DNA of 64,000 bases from Lentzea tibetensis (GCF_007845675.1 NZ_VOBR01000002.1:421321-485320); one strand, 5' to 3'; positions 32,673 through 41,582 are shown, counted from the first letter of the stretch. Notes: generated by a model from the sequence alone, not told the origin. Numbers and translations are program-made.

Positions 32673-33352
32673 TGAAGTTCCGTGTTGCCGGGTTGTTGCT
32701 GGCGGCCGTCTGCTCGGTCGTCGCGCCACCCGCGTCAGCCGACGCGTTCATGATCACGCAAGGCCAGTACGACCGGATGTTCCCCAACCGCAACGACTTC
32801 TACACGTTCGCGGGCCTGCGTCAGGCGGCGAACTCGTTCCCGGCGTTCGCCAACGGTGACGACAGAACCGTGCGCAGGCAGGAGTTCGCGGCGTTCCTGG
32901 CGAACGTCAGCCACGAGACCGGCGGCCTGCGGTTCGTGGTGGAGCAGAACCCCGGCGGCGACTACTGCGAACCCCGGCCGTTCGGCTGCCCCGAGGGGCC
33001 GGCCGCGTACCACGGGCGCGGACCGCTGCAGCTCAGCTGGAACTACAACTACCAGGCGGCAGGCGACGCGCTGGGCGCGGACCTGCTGCACCGCCCGAAC
33101 CTGCTGCAGACCAACGCGACGCTCTCGTGGCGCGCCGCGCTCTGGTACTGGATGACCCAGAACGGCCCCGGCAGCATGACGCCGCACCAGGCGATGGTGC
33201 GCGGCCGCGGCTTCGGCGAGACCATCCGCAGCATCAACGGCGCACTCGAGTGCAACGGCGGCAACCCGGCGCAGGTCGCCAGCCGCGTGCGCGTGTACCG
33301 CGAGTTCACCGGGATCCTCGACGTCCGGCCCGGCGACCAGCTGTCCTGCTGA
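32672..33352 (+). CDS. secreted GH19 chitinase
   Basis: A 226-residue protein with a Sec signal (MKFRVAGLLLAAVCSVVAPP, cleavage near 25). The catalytic domain is GH19-like: LANVSHETGG with the acid Glu at about 82, YHGRGPLQLSWNYNY, the block LSWRAALWYWMTQN, and TIRSINGALECNGG near the C-terminus. Cys residues are spaced as in bacterial GH19. No chitin-binding domain is present. The ATG overlaps the glucanase stop, giving coupled production. It hydrolyses chitin, including fungal wall chitin. Confidence 0.92.
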   Translation: MKFRVAGLLLAAVCSVVAPPASADAFMITQGQYDRMFPNRNDFYTFAGLRQAANSFPAFANGDDRTVRRQEFAAFLANVSHETGGLRFVVEQNPGGDYCEPRPFGCPEGPAAYHGRGPLQLSWNYNYQAAGDALGADLLHRPNLLQTNATLSWRAALWYWMTQNGPGSMTPHQAMVRGRGFGETIRSINGALECNGGNPAQVASRVRVYREFTGILDVRPGDQLSC

Positions 33353-33388
33353 GCTCCCGTTGAACCACAAGAGATCGGAAGAGCTGTC

Positions 33389-33760
33389 GTGAAAGCACAA
33401 AGCCGCATCGCAATGGCAGCGGCAGTGGCCGCCGGACTGGCTGTGGCCGTGGCGCCGGGCGCATCCGCGGCGCCGAGCTGCCCGGACGGCAGGTATTGCC
33501 TGTACGACGGAGCCGACTACACCGGGCGGCTGGTCGTCTCCGACCGGATGGTGGTGCGCCGGATGGCGCCGCGCGCGGACGACCGGGTGTCCTCGATCAT
33601 CAACAACACCGGCATGGACCTGCACCTCTTCCAGGATCCCGACCTCAACGGGTTCGGCTGGCAGGACATCAACGGGATCGTGCGCCGAGGTGCGAAGGTC
33701 TCGCTGGCCACGCCCAGGCCGAACGACAACACGCTGTCCTCGTACTTCCTCTACGGGTGA
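33389..33760 (+). CDS. secreted beta/gamma-crystallin or I36-inhibitor-like protein
   Basis: A 123-residue secreted protein. The signal peptide ends AVAPGASAAP near residue 28. The mature part, CPDGRYCLYDGADYTGRLVV to RVSSIINNTGMDLHLFQDPD, has the Cys pair, the YxGxxxxF-like pattern and the VSSIxNxT phrase of peptidase-inhibitor family I36/beta-gamma-crystallin-like proteins. GTG at 33389 is used. It is the last gene of the thaumatin-glucanase-chitinase run and may be an inhibitor, a stress protein or another antifungal. Confidence 0.78.
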   Translation: MKAQSRIAMAAAVAAGLAVAVAPGASAAPSCPDGRYCLYDGADYTGRLVVSDRMVVRRMAPRADDRVSSIINNTGMDLHLFQDPDLNGFGWQDINGIVRRGAKVSLATPRPNDNTLSSYFLYG

Positions 33761-33775
33761 CATCGTCGGAGTCGA

Positions 33776-34055
33776 TCAACTGAGAGGTGGCCGCCGCTCG
33801 ACCAGGCCAGACGATTCCCGTGGCACGGGGATGGCTGCGGTAGCGGGAGTCCGGGTAGTCGGCGGCGCTGACCGTCGACCAGCCTCCCAGTACGCCCTGG
33901 TGATCGGCTCCAGCTCATCCTCGGCGGGCTCGCGGCCGGCCTTGCGGATCCAGTACTGGACGATCCACGCGGTGGCGCCGTTGAACACCGTCCCGAGTCG
34001 CTGATGGCGCTCGCCGAAAAGGCCAGCCGCTCGCTGAAATGGACCATCCCGGCGC
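33776..34055 (-). pseudogene. C-terminal fragment of a regulator (TetR-like?)
   Basis: On the minus strand a coherent frame reads FQRAAGLFGERHQRLG, then TVFNGATAWIVQYWIRKAGREP and ELEPITRAYWEAGRRS before stopping at 33776. This looks like the last helices of a regulator ligand domain. The upstream part runs into the start of the divergent AraC gene, so no N-terminus is left. I see no start codon with a ribosome site. Family assignment is weak; it may be a decayed neighbour. Confidence 0.35.
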
Positions 34056-34088
34056 GCGATGCCGGCGGGCGTCGGCGATGCTGTGGGC

Positions 34089-34928
34089 GTGGAGTACGTG
34101 TCCAGAGTGCCGCGACCGCCGCTGGACGGGCTGATCGACGACCTCTACTACCTGGAGGGTGCGCCGCCGTACGCCCGGCTGACGCTGCCGGCGGCGCCGT
34201 CGGCGTTGCTCATCGTCAACCTCGGGGCGCCGTTCCGCATCCGCGCCGGCACCGGCATCGAGACGGCCGAGTACACCGACGGCTGCGTGGTCACCGTGCC
34301 CACCCGCGCGTGGGAGTTCGGCTACCCACTCCGGACCCGGTCCGTCGGCGTGCACTTCAAGCCGTGGGGGCTGGCGCCGTTCTTGCCGATGCCCTCAGCC
34401 GAGCTGTGTGACCGGCCGGTGACGGTGGAGCAGGTTTGGGGCCGGCCCGCCACTGCTGAGCTGCGAGACCGGCTGGCCGCGGCGGACGGACCGCACGACA
34501 TGCTGACGCTGCTCGAGGAGGAGCTGATGCGACGGCTGTGCGAGACCGCCGGCCTGGGGCTGGTCCGCCACACGAGCAGCGTCATCGCGGCGACCAGCGG
34601 GGCGGTGGCGATCGGCGACCTGAGCGTGGCATCCGGTGTCAGCAGCACTCATCTGGCACAGCGGTTCAAGGAGCTCATCGGCGTCACGCCGAAGCGGCTG
34701 GCCCGCACCTACCGCTTCACCGCCACCGTGTTCGCGATCAACCCCGCCGGACCGATCGACTGGGGCGACCTCGCCGGTGGCGCAGGCTACTTCGACCAGG
34801 CCCACTTCGGCCACGAGTTCCGGGCGTTCACCGGGCTCACGCCGACCCGGTACGTCGAAGTCCGGCGGCGGTTCCTGCGCGAACATCCGGGCCACGCGCT
34901 GGACGGCTGGCCGCTGCCTGCCGATTGA
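34089..34928 (+). CDS. AraC-family transcriptional regulator
   Basis: A 279-residue regulator. The N-terminal domain is the DUF6597-type sensor (DGLIDDLYYLEGAPPYARLTLPA, GVHFKPWGLAPFL). The C-terminal AraC HTH pair covers about 190-275: AIGDLSVASGVSSTHLAQRFKE and AGYFDQAHFGHEFRAFTGLTP. The start is GTG 34089 (VEYVSR); ATG 34059 is an in-frame alternative. It is upstream of the small DHFR-like gene on the same strand, with 65 bp between them. Confidence 0.88.
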   Translation: MEYVSRVPRPPLDGLIDDLYYLEGAPPYARLTLPAAPSALLIVNLGAPFRIRAGTGIETAEYTDGCVVTVPTRAWEFGYPLRTRSVGVHFKPWGLAPFLPMPSAELCDRPVTVEQVWGRPATAELRDRLAAADGPHDMLTLLEEELMRRLCETAGLGLVRHTSSVIAATSGAVAIGDLSVASGVSSTHLAQRFKELIGVTPKRLARTYRFTATVFAINPAGPIDWGDLAGGAGYFDQAHFGHEFRAFTGLTPTRYVEVRRRFLREHPGHALDGWPLPAD

Positions 34929-34993
34929 TTTCTTACAAGAGCGACAGCTCACGACACGCTAATTTGGGGCACCCCAAAGCAGAGGAGAGCCTC

Positions 34994-35575
34994 GTGGGCA
35001 AGGTGGTCATGTACGGCTCGGTGTCGGTGGACGGCTTCGTCGCGGACGAGAACGACCAGCCCGGACCGCTGTTCGACTGGTTGTCCAGCGGTGACGTCCC
35101 GTTGGACGAGAGCGGCGCGTTGAAGGTGTCGCAGACCTCCTACGACTACACCCGGTCGTACTGGGACCAGATCGGGGTGACGATCGCCGGCCGCCACGTC
35201 TTCGACATGACGGACGGCTGGGACGGGAAGCCTCCGAGCGGGATCGACCACGTGGTCGTCGTGACGCACCGGCCGCAGCCCGAGGGCTGGGACCCCGAGG
35301 CGCCGTTTCACTTCGTCGACGGCGTCGAGGCAGCCGTGGCCAAGGCGCAGGAACTTGCGGGTGACCGCTTGGTCGAGGTCGCCGCTGGCGACGTCGGTGG
35401 CCAGGTGCTTGCCGCGGGTCTGGTCGACGAGGTGCGCATGGACGTCGTACCCGTGGTGTTCGGGTCCGGCAAGCGCTACTTCGGGTCGGTCGACGCGCAG
35501 CACCTGTTGGAGGATCCTGACGTGGTGATTCAGGGCAACCGGGTGCTTCACCTGCGCTGTCGGGTGCGCCGCTGA
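34994..35575 (+). CDS. dihydrofolate reductase family (RibD C-terminal) protein
   Basis: A 193-residue RibD-C/DHFR-like protein. Signature phrases are VVMYGSVSVDGFVADENDQ, TIAGRHVFDMTDGWDG and the C-terminal GLVDEVRMDVVPVVFGSGKRYF. The GTG at 34994 is preceded by AGAGGAGAG. Such small proteins reduce unknown substrates; they are common in actinobacteria beside regulators. It is probably controlled by the AraC gene upstream. Confidence 0.88.
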   Translation: MGKVVMYGSVSVDGFVADENDQPGPLFDWLSSGDVPLDESGALKVSQTSYDYTRSYWDQIGVTIAGRHVFDMTDGWDGKPPSGIDHVVVVTHRPQPEGWDPEAPFHFVDGVEAAVAKAQELAGDRLVEVAAGDVGGQVLAAGLVDEVRMDVVPVVFGSGKRYFGSVDAQHLLEDPDVVIQGNRVLHLRCRVRR

Positions 35576-35800
35576 CCGATCTGAGCGGGGTACGCGAAGA
35601 AGTCCACTCGAGATCACTGGTTGCCGGTTTCCGTCGTGTCACTGTCCAAAGTGGTCGCTGTGGCGGCGCAGGTGGACAGATCGATCACGGCGTGGGCCCT
35701 GTGGTGGGCAGGCCGCGCAGCTTCGGTGCCGGATCTGAACCTGTGCGCCACCAAGGCCGGGCGGGACGTGTAGCCGGAGCGGTGGCTTGGCACCTCGACG

Positions 35801-35834
35801 AGGAGGCGGCCACCGGTGCGCGGTGCCGCCTCCT
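35801..35834. terminator. bidirectional hairpin terminator
   Basis: AGGAGGCGGC-C-ACCG (35801-35815) pairs with CGGT-GCCGCCTCCT (35821-35834): a 14-bp stem with one bulged C and a 5-nt loop. It lies in the 343-bp gap between the convergent DHFR-like and SRPBCC genes. The rest of that gap (35576-35918) shows no gene that I can support. Confidence 0.7.
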
Positions 35835-35918
35835 ACGACCTGTCATTCCCGTCGTGCCGCGGTTTCGCCGTGTTGCTCGAACAGACACGGCCTTCCGGGT
35901 GCACGGCAGGGACAGGAC

Positions 35919-36383
35919 TCACTCGGACAACGCTTGTGCTGCGGTGTTCCGAGCTTCGATCGCGTTGATGGTCTTTTCGAAGGCGTTGACGAGGACGTGT
36001 TTGCCGATCGTGCCGAGCACGACTCCCAGCAACCGCCCCTTGAGGTTCTTGCCCTCGCGCACGACGACGGCGTCCACGTTGGTCGTCCCGGTGGTCAGCC
36101 GAGTGAAGGTGTAGCTGTAGCCGGAGCGGCCGCCCCACACGTTGGAGTCGGTGGTCGTGATGACGACGCGGTCGCCGTCGGACCAGTCGTAGTGCAGACG
36201 TTCCCAGACGCCGCCGGAGCCTTCCGTCACGTCGGCCTGGTGGTTGCCCTGGGCGTGCACCTGGAGGTACTCGTCGTGGCTGTTCGGGAAGAGCTCCGCG
36301 CGGCCCGGTCCGAAGTCGGTGAGCGCGGCGACGAACTGCTCGGGTGTCGCGGTGGTCGTCTTCTTGAGGTTGATGGTGGACAT
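35919..36383 (-). CDS. SRPBCC/START-like protein
   Basis: A 154-residue helix-grip protein. It begins INLKKTTTATPEQFVAAL, continues GGVWERLHYDWSDGDRVVITTTDSNVWGG and ends with the amphipathic helix KHVLVNAFEKTINAIEARN, which matches polyketide-cyclase/START-like proteins (SRPBCC). It binds a hydrophobic ligand or stabilises a reaction; no active site is clear. It lies 10 bp downstream of the alpha/beta hydrolase gene. Confidence 0.82.
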   Translation of the reverse strand: MSTINLKKTTTATPEQFVAALTDFGPGRAELFPNSHDEYLQVHAQGNHQADVTEGSGGVWERLHYDWSDGDRVVITTTDSNVWGGRSGYSYTFTRLTTGTTNVDAVVVREGKNLKGRLLGVVLGTIGKHVLVNAFEKTINAIEARNTAAQALSE

Positions 36384-36393
36384 TTCTTGCTCC

Positions 36394-37221
36394 TCACTCG
36401 GTGTTCCGGTTCGACTGCCACCAGGTGGTGACGATGCGGGCGTAGTCGTTCGCGCCTTCCTCCCAGACGAAGTGGCCGGCGTCGACGACGTCGAGCCTGC
36501 TGTTGGGCAGGCGTTCGTGCAGGTACTGAGCGTTGGACACGGGTACCACCGCGTCCTTGGCTCCGGAGATGACCTGCACCGGCGTGGCGATGGTGGGCAG
36601 CAGCTCGCCGAGGATCGGGAGCTCGGCGGGATATGCCCGGACGTACGGCATCTGGTCGACGAATCGCTGACCCCAGTAGGAGGCGAGGTAGTCCTCGCGC
36701 ACGACGTCGGGCAGCTCGTAGCCCTCGATCGTGTTGATCGCGATCGTCACGACGTCCTTGGGGCCCAATGCCCGATACGGCGCCAGGTCCTCGGCGCGTA
36801 CCCAGTCGTCCAGCGGGCTCCCCAGGTCCAGCGGGACCGCAGCTCCGCCCGTACCGACGACGACGGTGCGGAACCGGTCCGGGTGCTGAGCCGCGGCGAA
36901 CAGCACCGCGCTGGTGCCGATGTCCGGGCCGACCACGTGCGGCTTCTCCAGCCCGAGCTCGTCGGCGATCCGCACGATGAACTCGCTCATCGCCTTGGGG
37001 GACAACAGGTCCTCGCGAAGCTCGGAGTGCCCGAACCCCGGCAGGTCCACTGCGACCAGGCGGGCGTGCTCGGCGAGGCGCGACCAGGTCGCGTCGTAGG
37101 CGTACAGGCTTTCCGGCCACGGGCTCAGCAGCAGCGCCTCGGCGCCCCCGCTCTCGCTGCTCTCGGCGTACCGGATGGACAGTCCGTCCATGGTCCGGAA
37201 CCTGGGCCTGATCTCGCTCAT
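36394..37221 (-). CDS. alpha/beta hydrolase, epoxide hydrolase/dehalogenase-like
   Basis: A 275-residue alpha/beta hydrolase. The nucleophile elbow reads VVGPDIGTSA, so the nucleophile is Asp, as in haloalkane dehalogenases and epoxide hydrolases, not Ser. The His is in DAGHFVWEE near the C-terminus, with a likely acid in ISGAKDAVVP. ATG at 37221 follows AAAGGGCAGAGAC. The gene starts a unit with the SRPBCC gene. The substrate is unknown. Confidence 0.85.
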   Translation of the reverse strand: MSEIRPRFRTMDGLSIRYAESSESGGAEALLLSPWPESLYAYDATWSRLAEHARLVAVDLPGFGHSELREDLLSPKAMSEFIVRIADELGLEKPHVVGPDIGTSAVLFAAAQHPDRFRTVVVGTGGAAVPLDLGSPLDDWVRAEDLAPYRALGPKDVVTIAINTIEGYELPDVVREDYLASYWGQRFVDQMPYVRAYPAELPILGELLPTIATPVQVISGAKDAVVPVSNAQYLHERLPNSRLDVVDAGHFVWEEGANDYARIVTTWWQSNRNTE

Positions 37222-37274
37222 GTCTCTGCCCTTTCAGTGATCCGGCGGGGTGGCCCCGCCGGATGTCGCGTCGT

Positions 37275-38087
37275 TCAGCTGGTTTCCTGGGCTGCGCGTT
37301 CGATCAGCCGGGCGGTGATGTCGGGCCGGGAGAGGAGCACGGCGTGCGAGGCACCGGCGACGGTCACCGTGACGCCCTTGGCGCGTGCGGCCATGAACTG
37401 GTGCGCGGCGGGCGTGATGCTCTTGTCGCCGGTCGGGATCAGGAAGTACGACCGGATCGACTGCCACGCCGGTGCGCCGGACGGTTCGTCGAACGCGGCG
37501 GCGTTGATGGGTCGCTGCGCGACGGCCGCGAGTTGCGCGTCCTGCAGGGGAGCGTCGGCGGCGAACTGCTGCGGGAACGAGTCCTGACGGACTCGGAGGT
37601 CCACCGCGCCGTTGCCCAGCGGGATGGGTTCGAGGGTCTCACCCAGGGTGCTGCCGGGGAACCTGGTCTGAATCTGGTTGGGCGTCTCACCGTTGTCCGG
37701 GGCGAATCCCGCGACGTAGACGAGAGCCTTGACCCCGGCGTTGCCGCGGGCGGCGTTGGTGATGACCGTGCCGCCGTAGGAGTGGCCCACGAGCACGACG
37801 GGGCCGGTGATGGTGCGCAGCGTCGCGTCGACGTAGGCGGCGTCGGAAGCCAGGCCGCGCAACGGGTTCGCCGCGGCGACCACCGGGTAGCCGTCGCGGC
37901 GCAACCGGGTGACGACGCCGTTCCAGCTGGACGAGTCGGCGAACGCGCCGTGCACCAGGACGACGGTCGGCTTGGTGCGGCTGTTGCCGTGGTCGGCCGC
38001 ACCCGACGCGGTCGCGGCGCTCAGCACACCGACGACGGCCGCGAGACCGGCGCCAAGCGCGATCATCTTGCGAACGGAGGTGAACAT
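37275..38087 (-). CDS. secreted alpha/beta hydrolase
   Basis: A 270-residue hydrolase with an N-terminal hydrophobic signal (MIALGAGLAAVVGVLSAATASGAA). The core has VLVHGAFADSSSW, the nucleophile elbow GHSYGG, the Asp in PTGDKSITP and the His in GASHAVLLSRP. ATG at 38087 follows AGGAGA at good spacing, so the longer frame to 38204 is rejected. It is divergent from a TetR gene with paired operators between them and is homologous to the gene at 41619, which lacks the Ser. Confidence 0.88.
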   Translation of the reverse strand: MFTSVRKMIALGAGLAAVVGVLSAATASGAADHGNSRTKPTVVLVHGAFADSSSWNGVVTRLRRDGYPVVAAANPLRGLASDAAYVDATLRTITGPVVLVGHSYGGTVITNAARGNAGVKALVYVAGFAPDNGETPNQIQTRFPGSTLGETLEPIPLGNGAVDLRVRQDSFPQQFAADAPLQDAQLAAVAQRPINAAAFDEPSGAPAWQSIRSYFLIPTGDKSITPAAHQFMAARAKGVTVTVAGASHAVLLSRPDITARLIERAAQETS

Positions 38088-38144
38088 GGTGGTGTCTCCT
38101 GCTTCTTGAGGGTGGGTTGCTGCTGCTCCTTCTCGCCTCACAGG

Positions 38145-38212
38145 TATAGCGATCGATTTACTCAACACCTGCGCGGGCTGACGTATGCCCGTGAAGTAAA
38201 GCAATCGCTATA
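38145..38212. promoter_or_regulatory. paired TetR operators in divergent promoter region
   Basis: TATAGCGATCGATTTACT (38145-38162) and its inverted counterpart AGTAAAGCAATCGCTATA (38195-38212) match at 16 of 18 positions when one is reverse-complemented. They flank the 32-bp middle of the divergent gap. The right copy overlaps a perfect TATACT -10 (38209-38214) in front of the TetR GTG at 38222, so that mRNA is probably leaderless; the left one overlaps TATACC on the other strand. This fits joint repression of both genes. Confidence 0.75.
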
Positions 38213-38221
38213 CTTGGTGGT

Positions 38222-38833
38222 GTGACGATGAAGACAGCCGCTCGCGGAGGCCGCGGAGCGCGGGAGCGGATCTTGAAAGCAGCGCAGGAGCTGTTCTACT
38301 CACGCGGCATCCACGCGACCGGTGTGGCGGCATTGATAGAGGCCGCACATGTGTCGCCGCGGACCTTCTACCAGCACTTCGAGAGCAAGAATGCGTTGGT
38401 GGAGGCCTACCTGCTGCGGTTCGAGGCAGACGCCCCCCTCGCTGCCGAGACCGAGCTGGACCGCACCGACCTGGCGGCCGCCGAGCGCCTGCTGGCGATC
38501 TTCACCCCGCTCGAGGAGGCCACGCGCTCACTCGTCCGCGGATGCCCGTTCCACAACGCCGCCGTCGAAGGAGCGGGCGAGCTCCCGCAGGTGGCCCGAG
38601 TGGTCGAACGGCACAAGCGCGCGTTCCGAGACCGGCTCGTCGCCACGGCGGCCGAAGCGGGTGCCGCGGACCCGATGGCATTGGGCAGGCAGCTGGCCGT
38701 GATCTTCGAGGGGGCCAACGCCCTGTCGGCCTCGGTCAACGACACCGAGGTCATCACGGACGCCCGTCGAGCAGCGGCCACTCTGATCGACGTCGCCCTC
38801 GGGACACCATCGGGCACCACGACAGGTGTTTGA
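38222..38833 (+). CDS. TetR-family transcriptional regulator
   Basis: A 203-residue regulator. The HTH is at about 15-60 (ILKAAQELFYSRGIHATGVAAL, then AAHVSPRTFYQHFESKNALV). The C-terminal part contains GCPFHNAAVE, as in the TetR_C_22/LmrA-like group. The start is GTG at 38222, eight bases after a -10 TATACT. Its last codons overlap the LAL regulator gene, so the two are probably co-translated. Confidence 0.92.
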   Translation: MTMKTAARGGRGARERILKAAQELFYSRGIHATGVAALIEAAHVSPRTFYQHFESKNALVEAYLLRFEADAPLAAETELDRTDLAAAERLLAIFTPLEEATRSLVRGCPFHNAAVEGAGELPQVARVVERHKRAFRDRLVATAAEAGAADPMALGRQLAVIFEGANALSASVNDTEVITDARRAAATLIDVALGTPSGTTTGV

Positions 38834-41582
38834 TGTGCCCGTGCCGACGTTCCCGGACCTGGCAACCCAGGACAGTGCGCCACTCGTTGGGCGGGTGGGG
38901 GAGATGCGGCTGCTCGGCAGCGCGATCGACCGGATCCGCGAGCGGGGTGGAGCGGTGGTCGTGCGCGGCGAGGCCGGGATCGGCAAGTCGGCGTTGCTGC
39001 TGGAAACCGGCCGTGCGGCGGCCGGCCACGGCGTGCGGGTGCTGGGGACCACCGGGGTGGAGTCCGAGGCTCGAATCCCGTTCGCCGGGCTGTACCAGCT
39101 GTTGCGGCCCGTTCTCGACGACGTCGCCGCGTTGCCGGGGCCGCAGCGCGACGCCGTGCTCGCGGCGTTCGGCAGGTCCGACGTCGTCGCCCCGGACCTG
39201 CACCTCATCGCGCTCGCGACGCTGAACCTGATGGGTGACGCGGCAGCGCGCACGCCGATGCTGCTGGTGGTCGAGGACGCTCAGTGGCTCGACCCGGCGA
39301 GCGCGGACGTGCTGGCGTTCGTCGCACGGCGGCTGGAGTTCGAGCCGGTCGTGCTGCTCGCGGCGTTGCGGGACGGGTTCGCCTGCCCGTTGGCCGATGC
39401 CGGATTGCCGGAGCTGCCACTGCGGCGGCTGGACAGGACGGCGGCCGCAACGCTGCTCGACGCACGTGCACCGGGCTTGCCGCCCGCCGTCCGGGAGCGG
39501 GTGCTGGCCGAAGCGGACGGCAACCCGTTGGCGCTCGTTGAATTGCCACTCACCGCGGGGCAGGCGGGCGCGGGGACCGCCTGGTTACCGCTGACCACGC
39601 GCCTGGTGCAGGCGTTCGCCGCTCGCGTGTCCGGGCTGCCGACCTCGACTCGGTTGATGTTGCTGGTAGCCGCGTTGAACGACGGTGACCTGTTGACGGA
39701 GGTGGTGGACGCCGCTTCGCTCGCGGACGGGGAGCGGATCGGCGTGGACGACCTCGTGCCGGCGATCGATGGTCAGCTGATCGATGTCGACGAAGAACGC
39801 GTCTGGTTCCGGCATCCGTTGATGCGCACGGCGATTCGCCAGCGGTCGACCATCGGGCAGCGACACCTCGTGCACCGTTCGCTGGCCGATGTCGTGCGTG
39901 GCGACGAAGATCGGAAGGTGTGGCATCGGGCGGCCTCGGCCGCCGGGCCCGACGAGGACGTCGCGGCCGCACTCGACGTCGCGGCCGCGAACGCACACCG
40001 TCGCGGTGGCATGGAGGCCGCCGTCACGGCCTTGGACCGTGCCGCGGCACTGAGCATCGACCCCGTCCGTCGGGGCGAGCGGCTGCTGCGCGGGGCCGAG
40101 CTCGCGTTCGAGCTGGGACGTCACGACGTCGTCGTCCGGCTCCTCGACCAGGCTGGTGGGATCGAGCTGCCGGTGCGGCAGCGGGCCAGGATCGAGTGGA
40201 TCCGGGAGCGGTTCGACGACGGCATCCGCAGCATCGGAGCCGGGCCGCGGTCGCTCACCGAGCTGGCTGGGCGGGCCGTGGCCGACGGCGAGGTCGATCT
40301 TGCGCTGAAAGTGTTGTGGAGCGCGGCGTTGCGCTGCTTCTGGACCGAACCGGGCCGAGCCGCGCGGCAGGAGGTGGTGGCCGCGGCTGAACGGCTGCCG
40401 ATCGAGCCTGACGACGGGCGGCTGCTCGCGATCCTCGTCTTCGCGGCACCGATCGAGCGGGGCGCGGTGGTGCTCGATCGTCTGCGCCACCTGACCGTTT
40501 CGCGTCGGCGAGCCGCCCGTCTCGCCGACGCGGCGATGCTGGTAGGCGCCTTCGACCTCGCGACCGGATTCTGTGCCACGGCGATCGATGAGCTGCGGGC
40601 GCAGGGGAGGCTCGGCGTGCTGGCGCGGTGCCTGGCGGCGCAGGCGTGGAGCGCCGCACACCTCGGCGAACTGAGCGTGGCCATTCCTGCCGCCGAGGAA
40701 GCGGGCAGGCTGGCGAGCGAGACCATGCAGCCGATGATGCACGCGACCGCCAGGGTCACCGAGGCGATGCTCGCGGCGCTGCGCGGTGACGAGGAGACCG
40801 CCGAGAACCTCGCCGCGGAGGCCGAGCGGATGAGCGCACCCGCCGGGGCACGTCCGGTGCTGGCCACGGTGCAGCACGCGCGGGGACTGGCCGCGCTCGG
40901 CAGCGGGCGCTACGCCGAAGCCTACGAACACCTGTGCCGCATGCACGATCCGGCCGATCCGGCCTTTCACGTCGCGCTGCGCTGCTTCGCCATCGGGGAT
41001 CTCGCGGAGGCGGCGGCGCACGGCGGTCGGCACGAGCAGGTGCGTGACGTCCTCGCGGACGTGGAGCAACTGGCTCGCGTGACGTCGTCGCCCGCCCTGC
41101 ACGCCGGTCTGCGCCACGCGCGGGCCGTGCTGGCCGATGACACCTCTGCGGAGGCCTTGTACGAGGCCGCGTTGCGCGAGGACATGCCCCGGTGGTCCTT
41201 CACCAGGGCACGCACCCAGCTGGCGTACGGCGGATGGCTGCGTCGCAGGCGTCGGCCCGCGGAGTCCCGTGCGCCGCTGCGCGCCGCCCGGAACGCCTTC
41301 GACGCGCTCGGTGTCATCCCCTGGAGCGAGTGCGCCCGCCAGGAGCTGCGCGCTTCCGGTGAGACGAGTCGCCACCGCACGTCCGACGCCCGTGACCGGC
41401 TCACCCCGCAGGAGCTGCAGATCGCCCAGATGGTCGCGGAAGGCCTCACCAACCGCGAGGTCGGCCAGCGGCTGTACCTGTCGCACCGGACCGTCAGCTC
41501 CCACCTGCACCGCATCTTCCCCAAGCTCGGCATCACCTCGAGGTCCGAGCTGAACACGGCGTTGCGGATGACCGTCATGTGA
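38826..41582 (+). CDS. LuxR-family large ATP-binding regulator (LAL) with TTA codon
   Basis: A 918-residue LAL protein. Walker A is GEAGIGKSA at 48-56, a Walker B-like MLLVVEDAQWLD follows, a long TPR-like region covers the middle, and the C-terminal HTH has LTPQELQIAQMVAEGLTNREVG with LSHRTVSSHLHRIFPKLG. The GTG at 38826 overlaps the TetR stop; later GTGs are possible. Codon 254 (39585-39587) is a TTA leucine codon, rare in such genomes, so translation may depend on the bldA tRNA. Possible targets are the alpha/beta hydrolase genes that follow at 41619. Confidence 0.93.
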   Translation: MFDVPVPTFPDLATQDSAPLVGRVGEMRLLGSAIDRIRERGGAVVVRGEAGIGKSALLLETGRAAAGHGVRVLGTTGVESEARIPFAGLYQLLRPVLDDVAALPGPQRDAVLAAFGRSDVVAPDLHLIALATLNLMGDAAARTPMLLVVEDAQWLDPASADVLAFVARRLEFEPVVLLAALRDGFACPLADAGLPELPLRRLDRTAAATLLDARAPGLPPAVRERVLAEADGNPLALVELPLTAGQAGAGTAWLPLTTRLVQAFAARVSGLPTSTRLMLLVAALNDGDLLTEVVDAASLADGERIGVDDLVPAIDGQLIDVDEERVWFRHPLMRTAIRQRSTIGQRHLVHRSLADVVRGDEDRKVWHRAASAAGPDEDVAAALDVAAANAHRRGGMEAAVTALDRAAALSIDPVRRGERLLRGAELAFELGRHDVVVRLLDQAGGIELPVRQRARIEWIRERFDDGIRSIGAGPRSLTELAGRAVADGEVDLALKVLWSAALRCFWTEPGRAARQEVVAAAERLPIEPDDGRLLAILVFAAPIERGAVVLDRLRHLTVSRRRAARLADAAMLVGAFDLATGFCATAIDELRAQGRLGVLARCLAAQAWSAAHLGELSVAIPAAEEAGRLASETMQPMMHATARVTEAMLAALRGDEETAENLAAEAERMSAPAGARPVLATVQHARGLAALGSGRYAEAYEHLCRMHDPADPAFHVALRCFAIGDLAEAAAHGGRHEQVRDVLADVEQLARVTSSPALHAGLRHARAVLADDTSAEALYEAALREDMPRWSFTRARTQLAYGGWLRRRRRPAESRAPLRAARNAFDALGVIPWSECARQELRASGETSRHRTSDARDRLTPQELQIAQMVAEGLTNREVGQRLYLSHRTVSSHLHRIFPKLGITSRSELNTALRMTVM

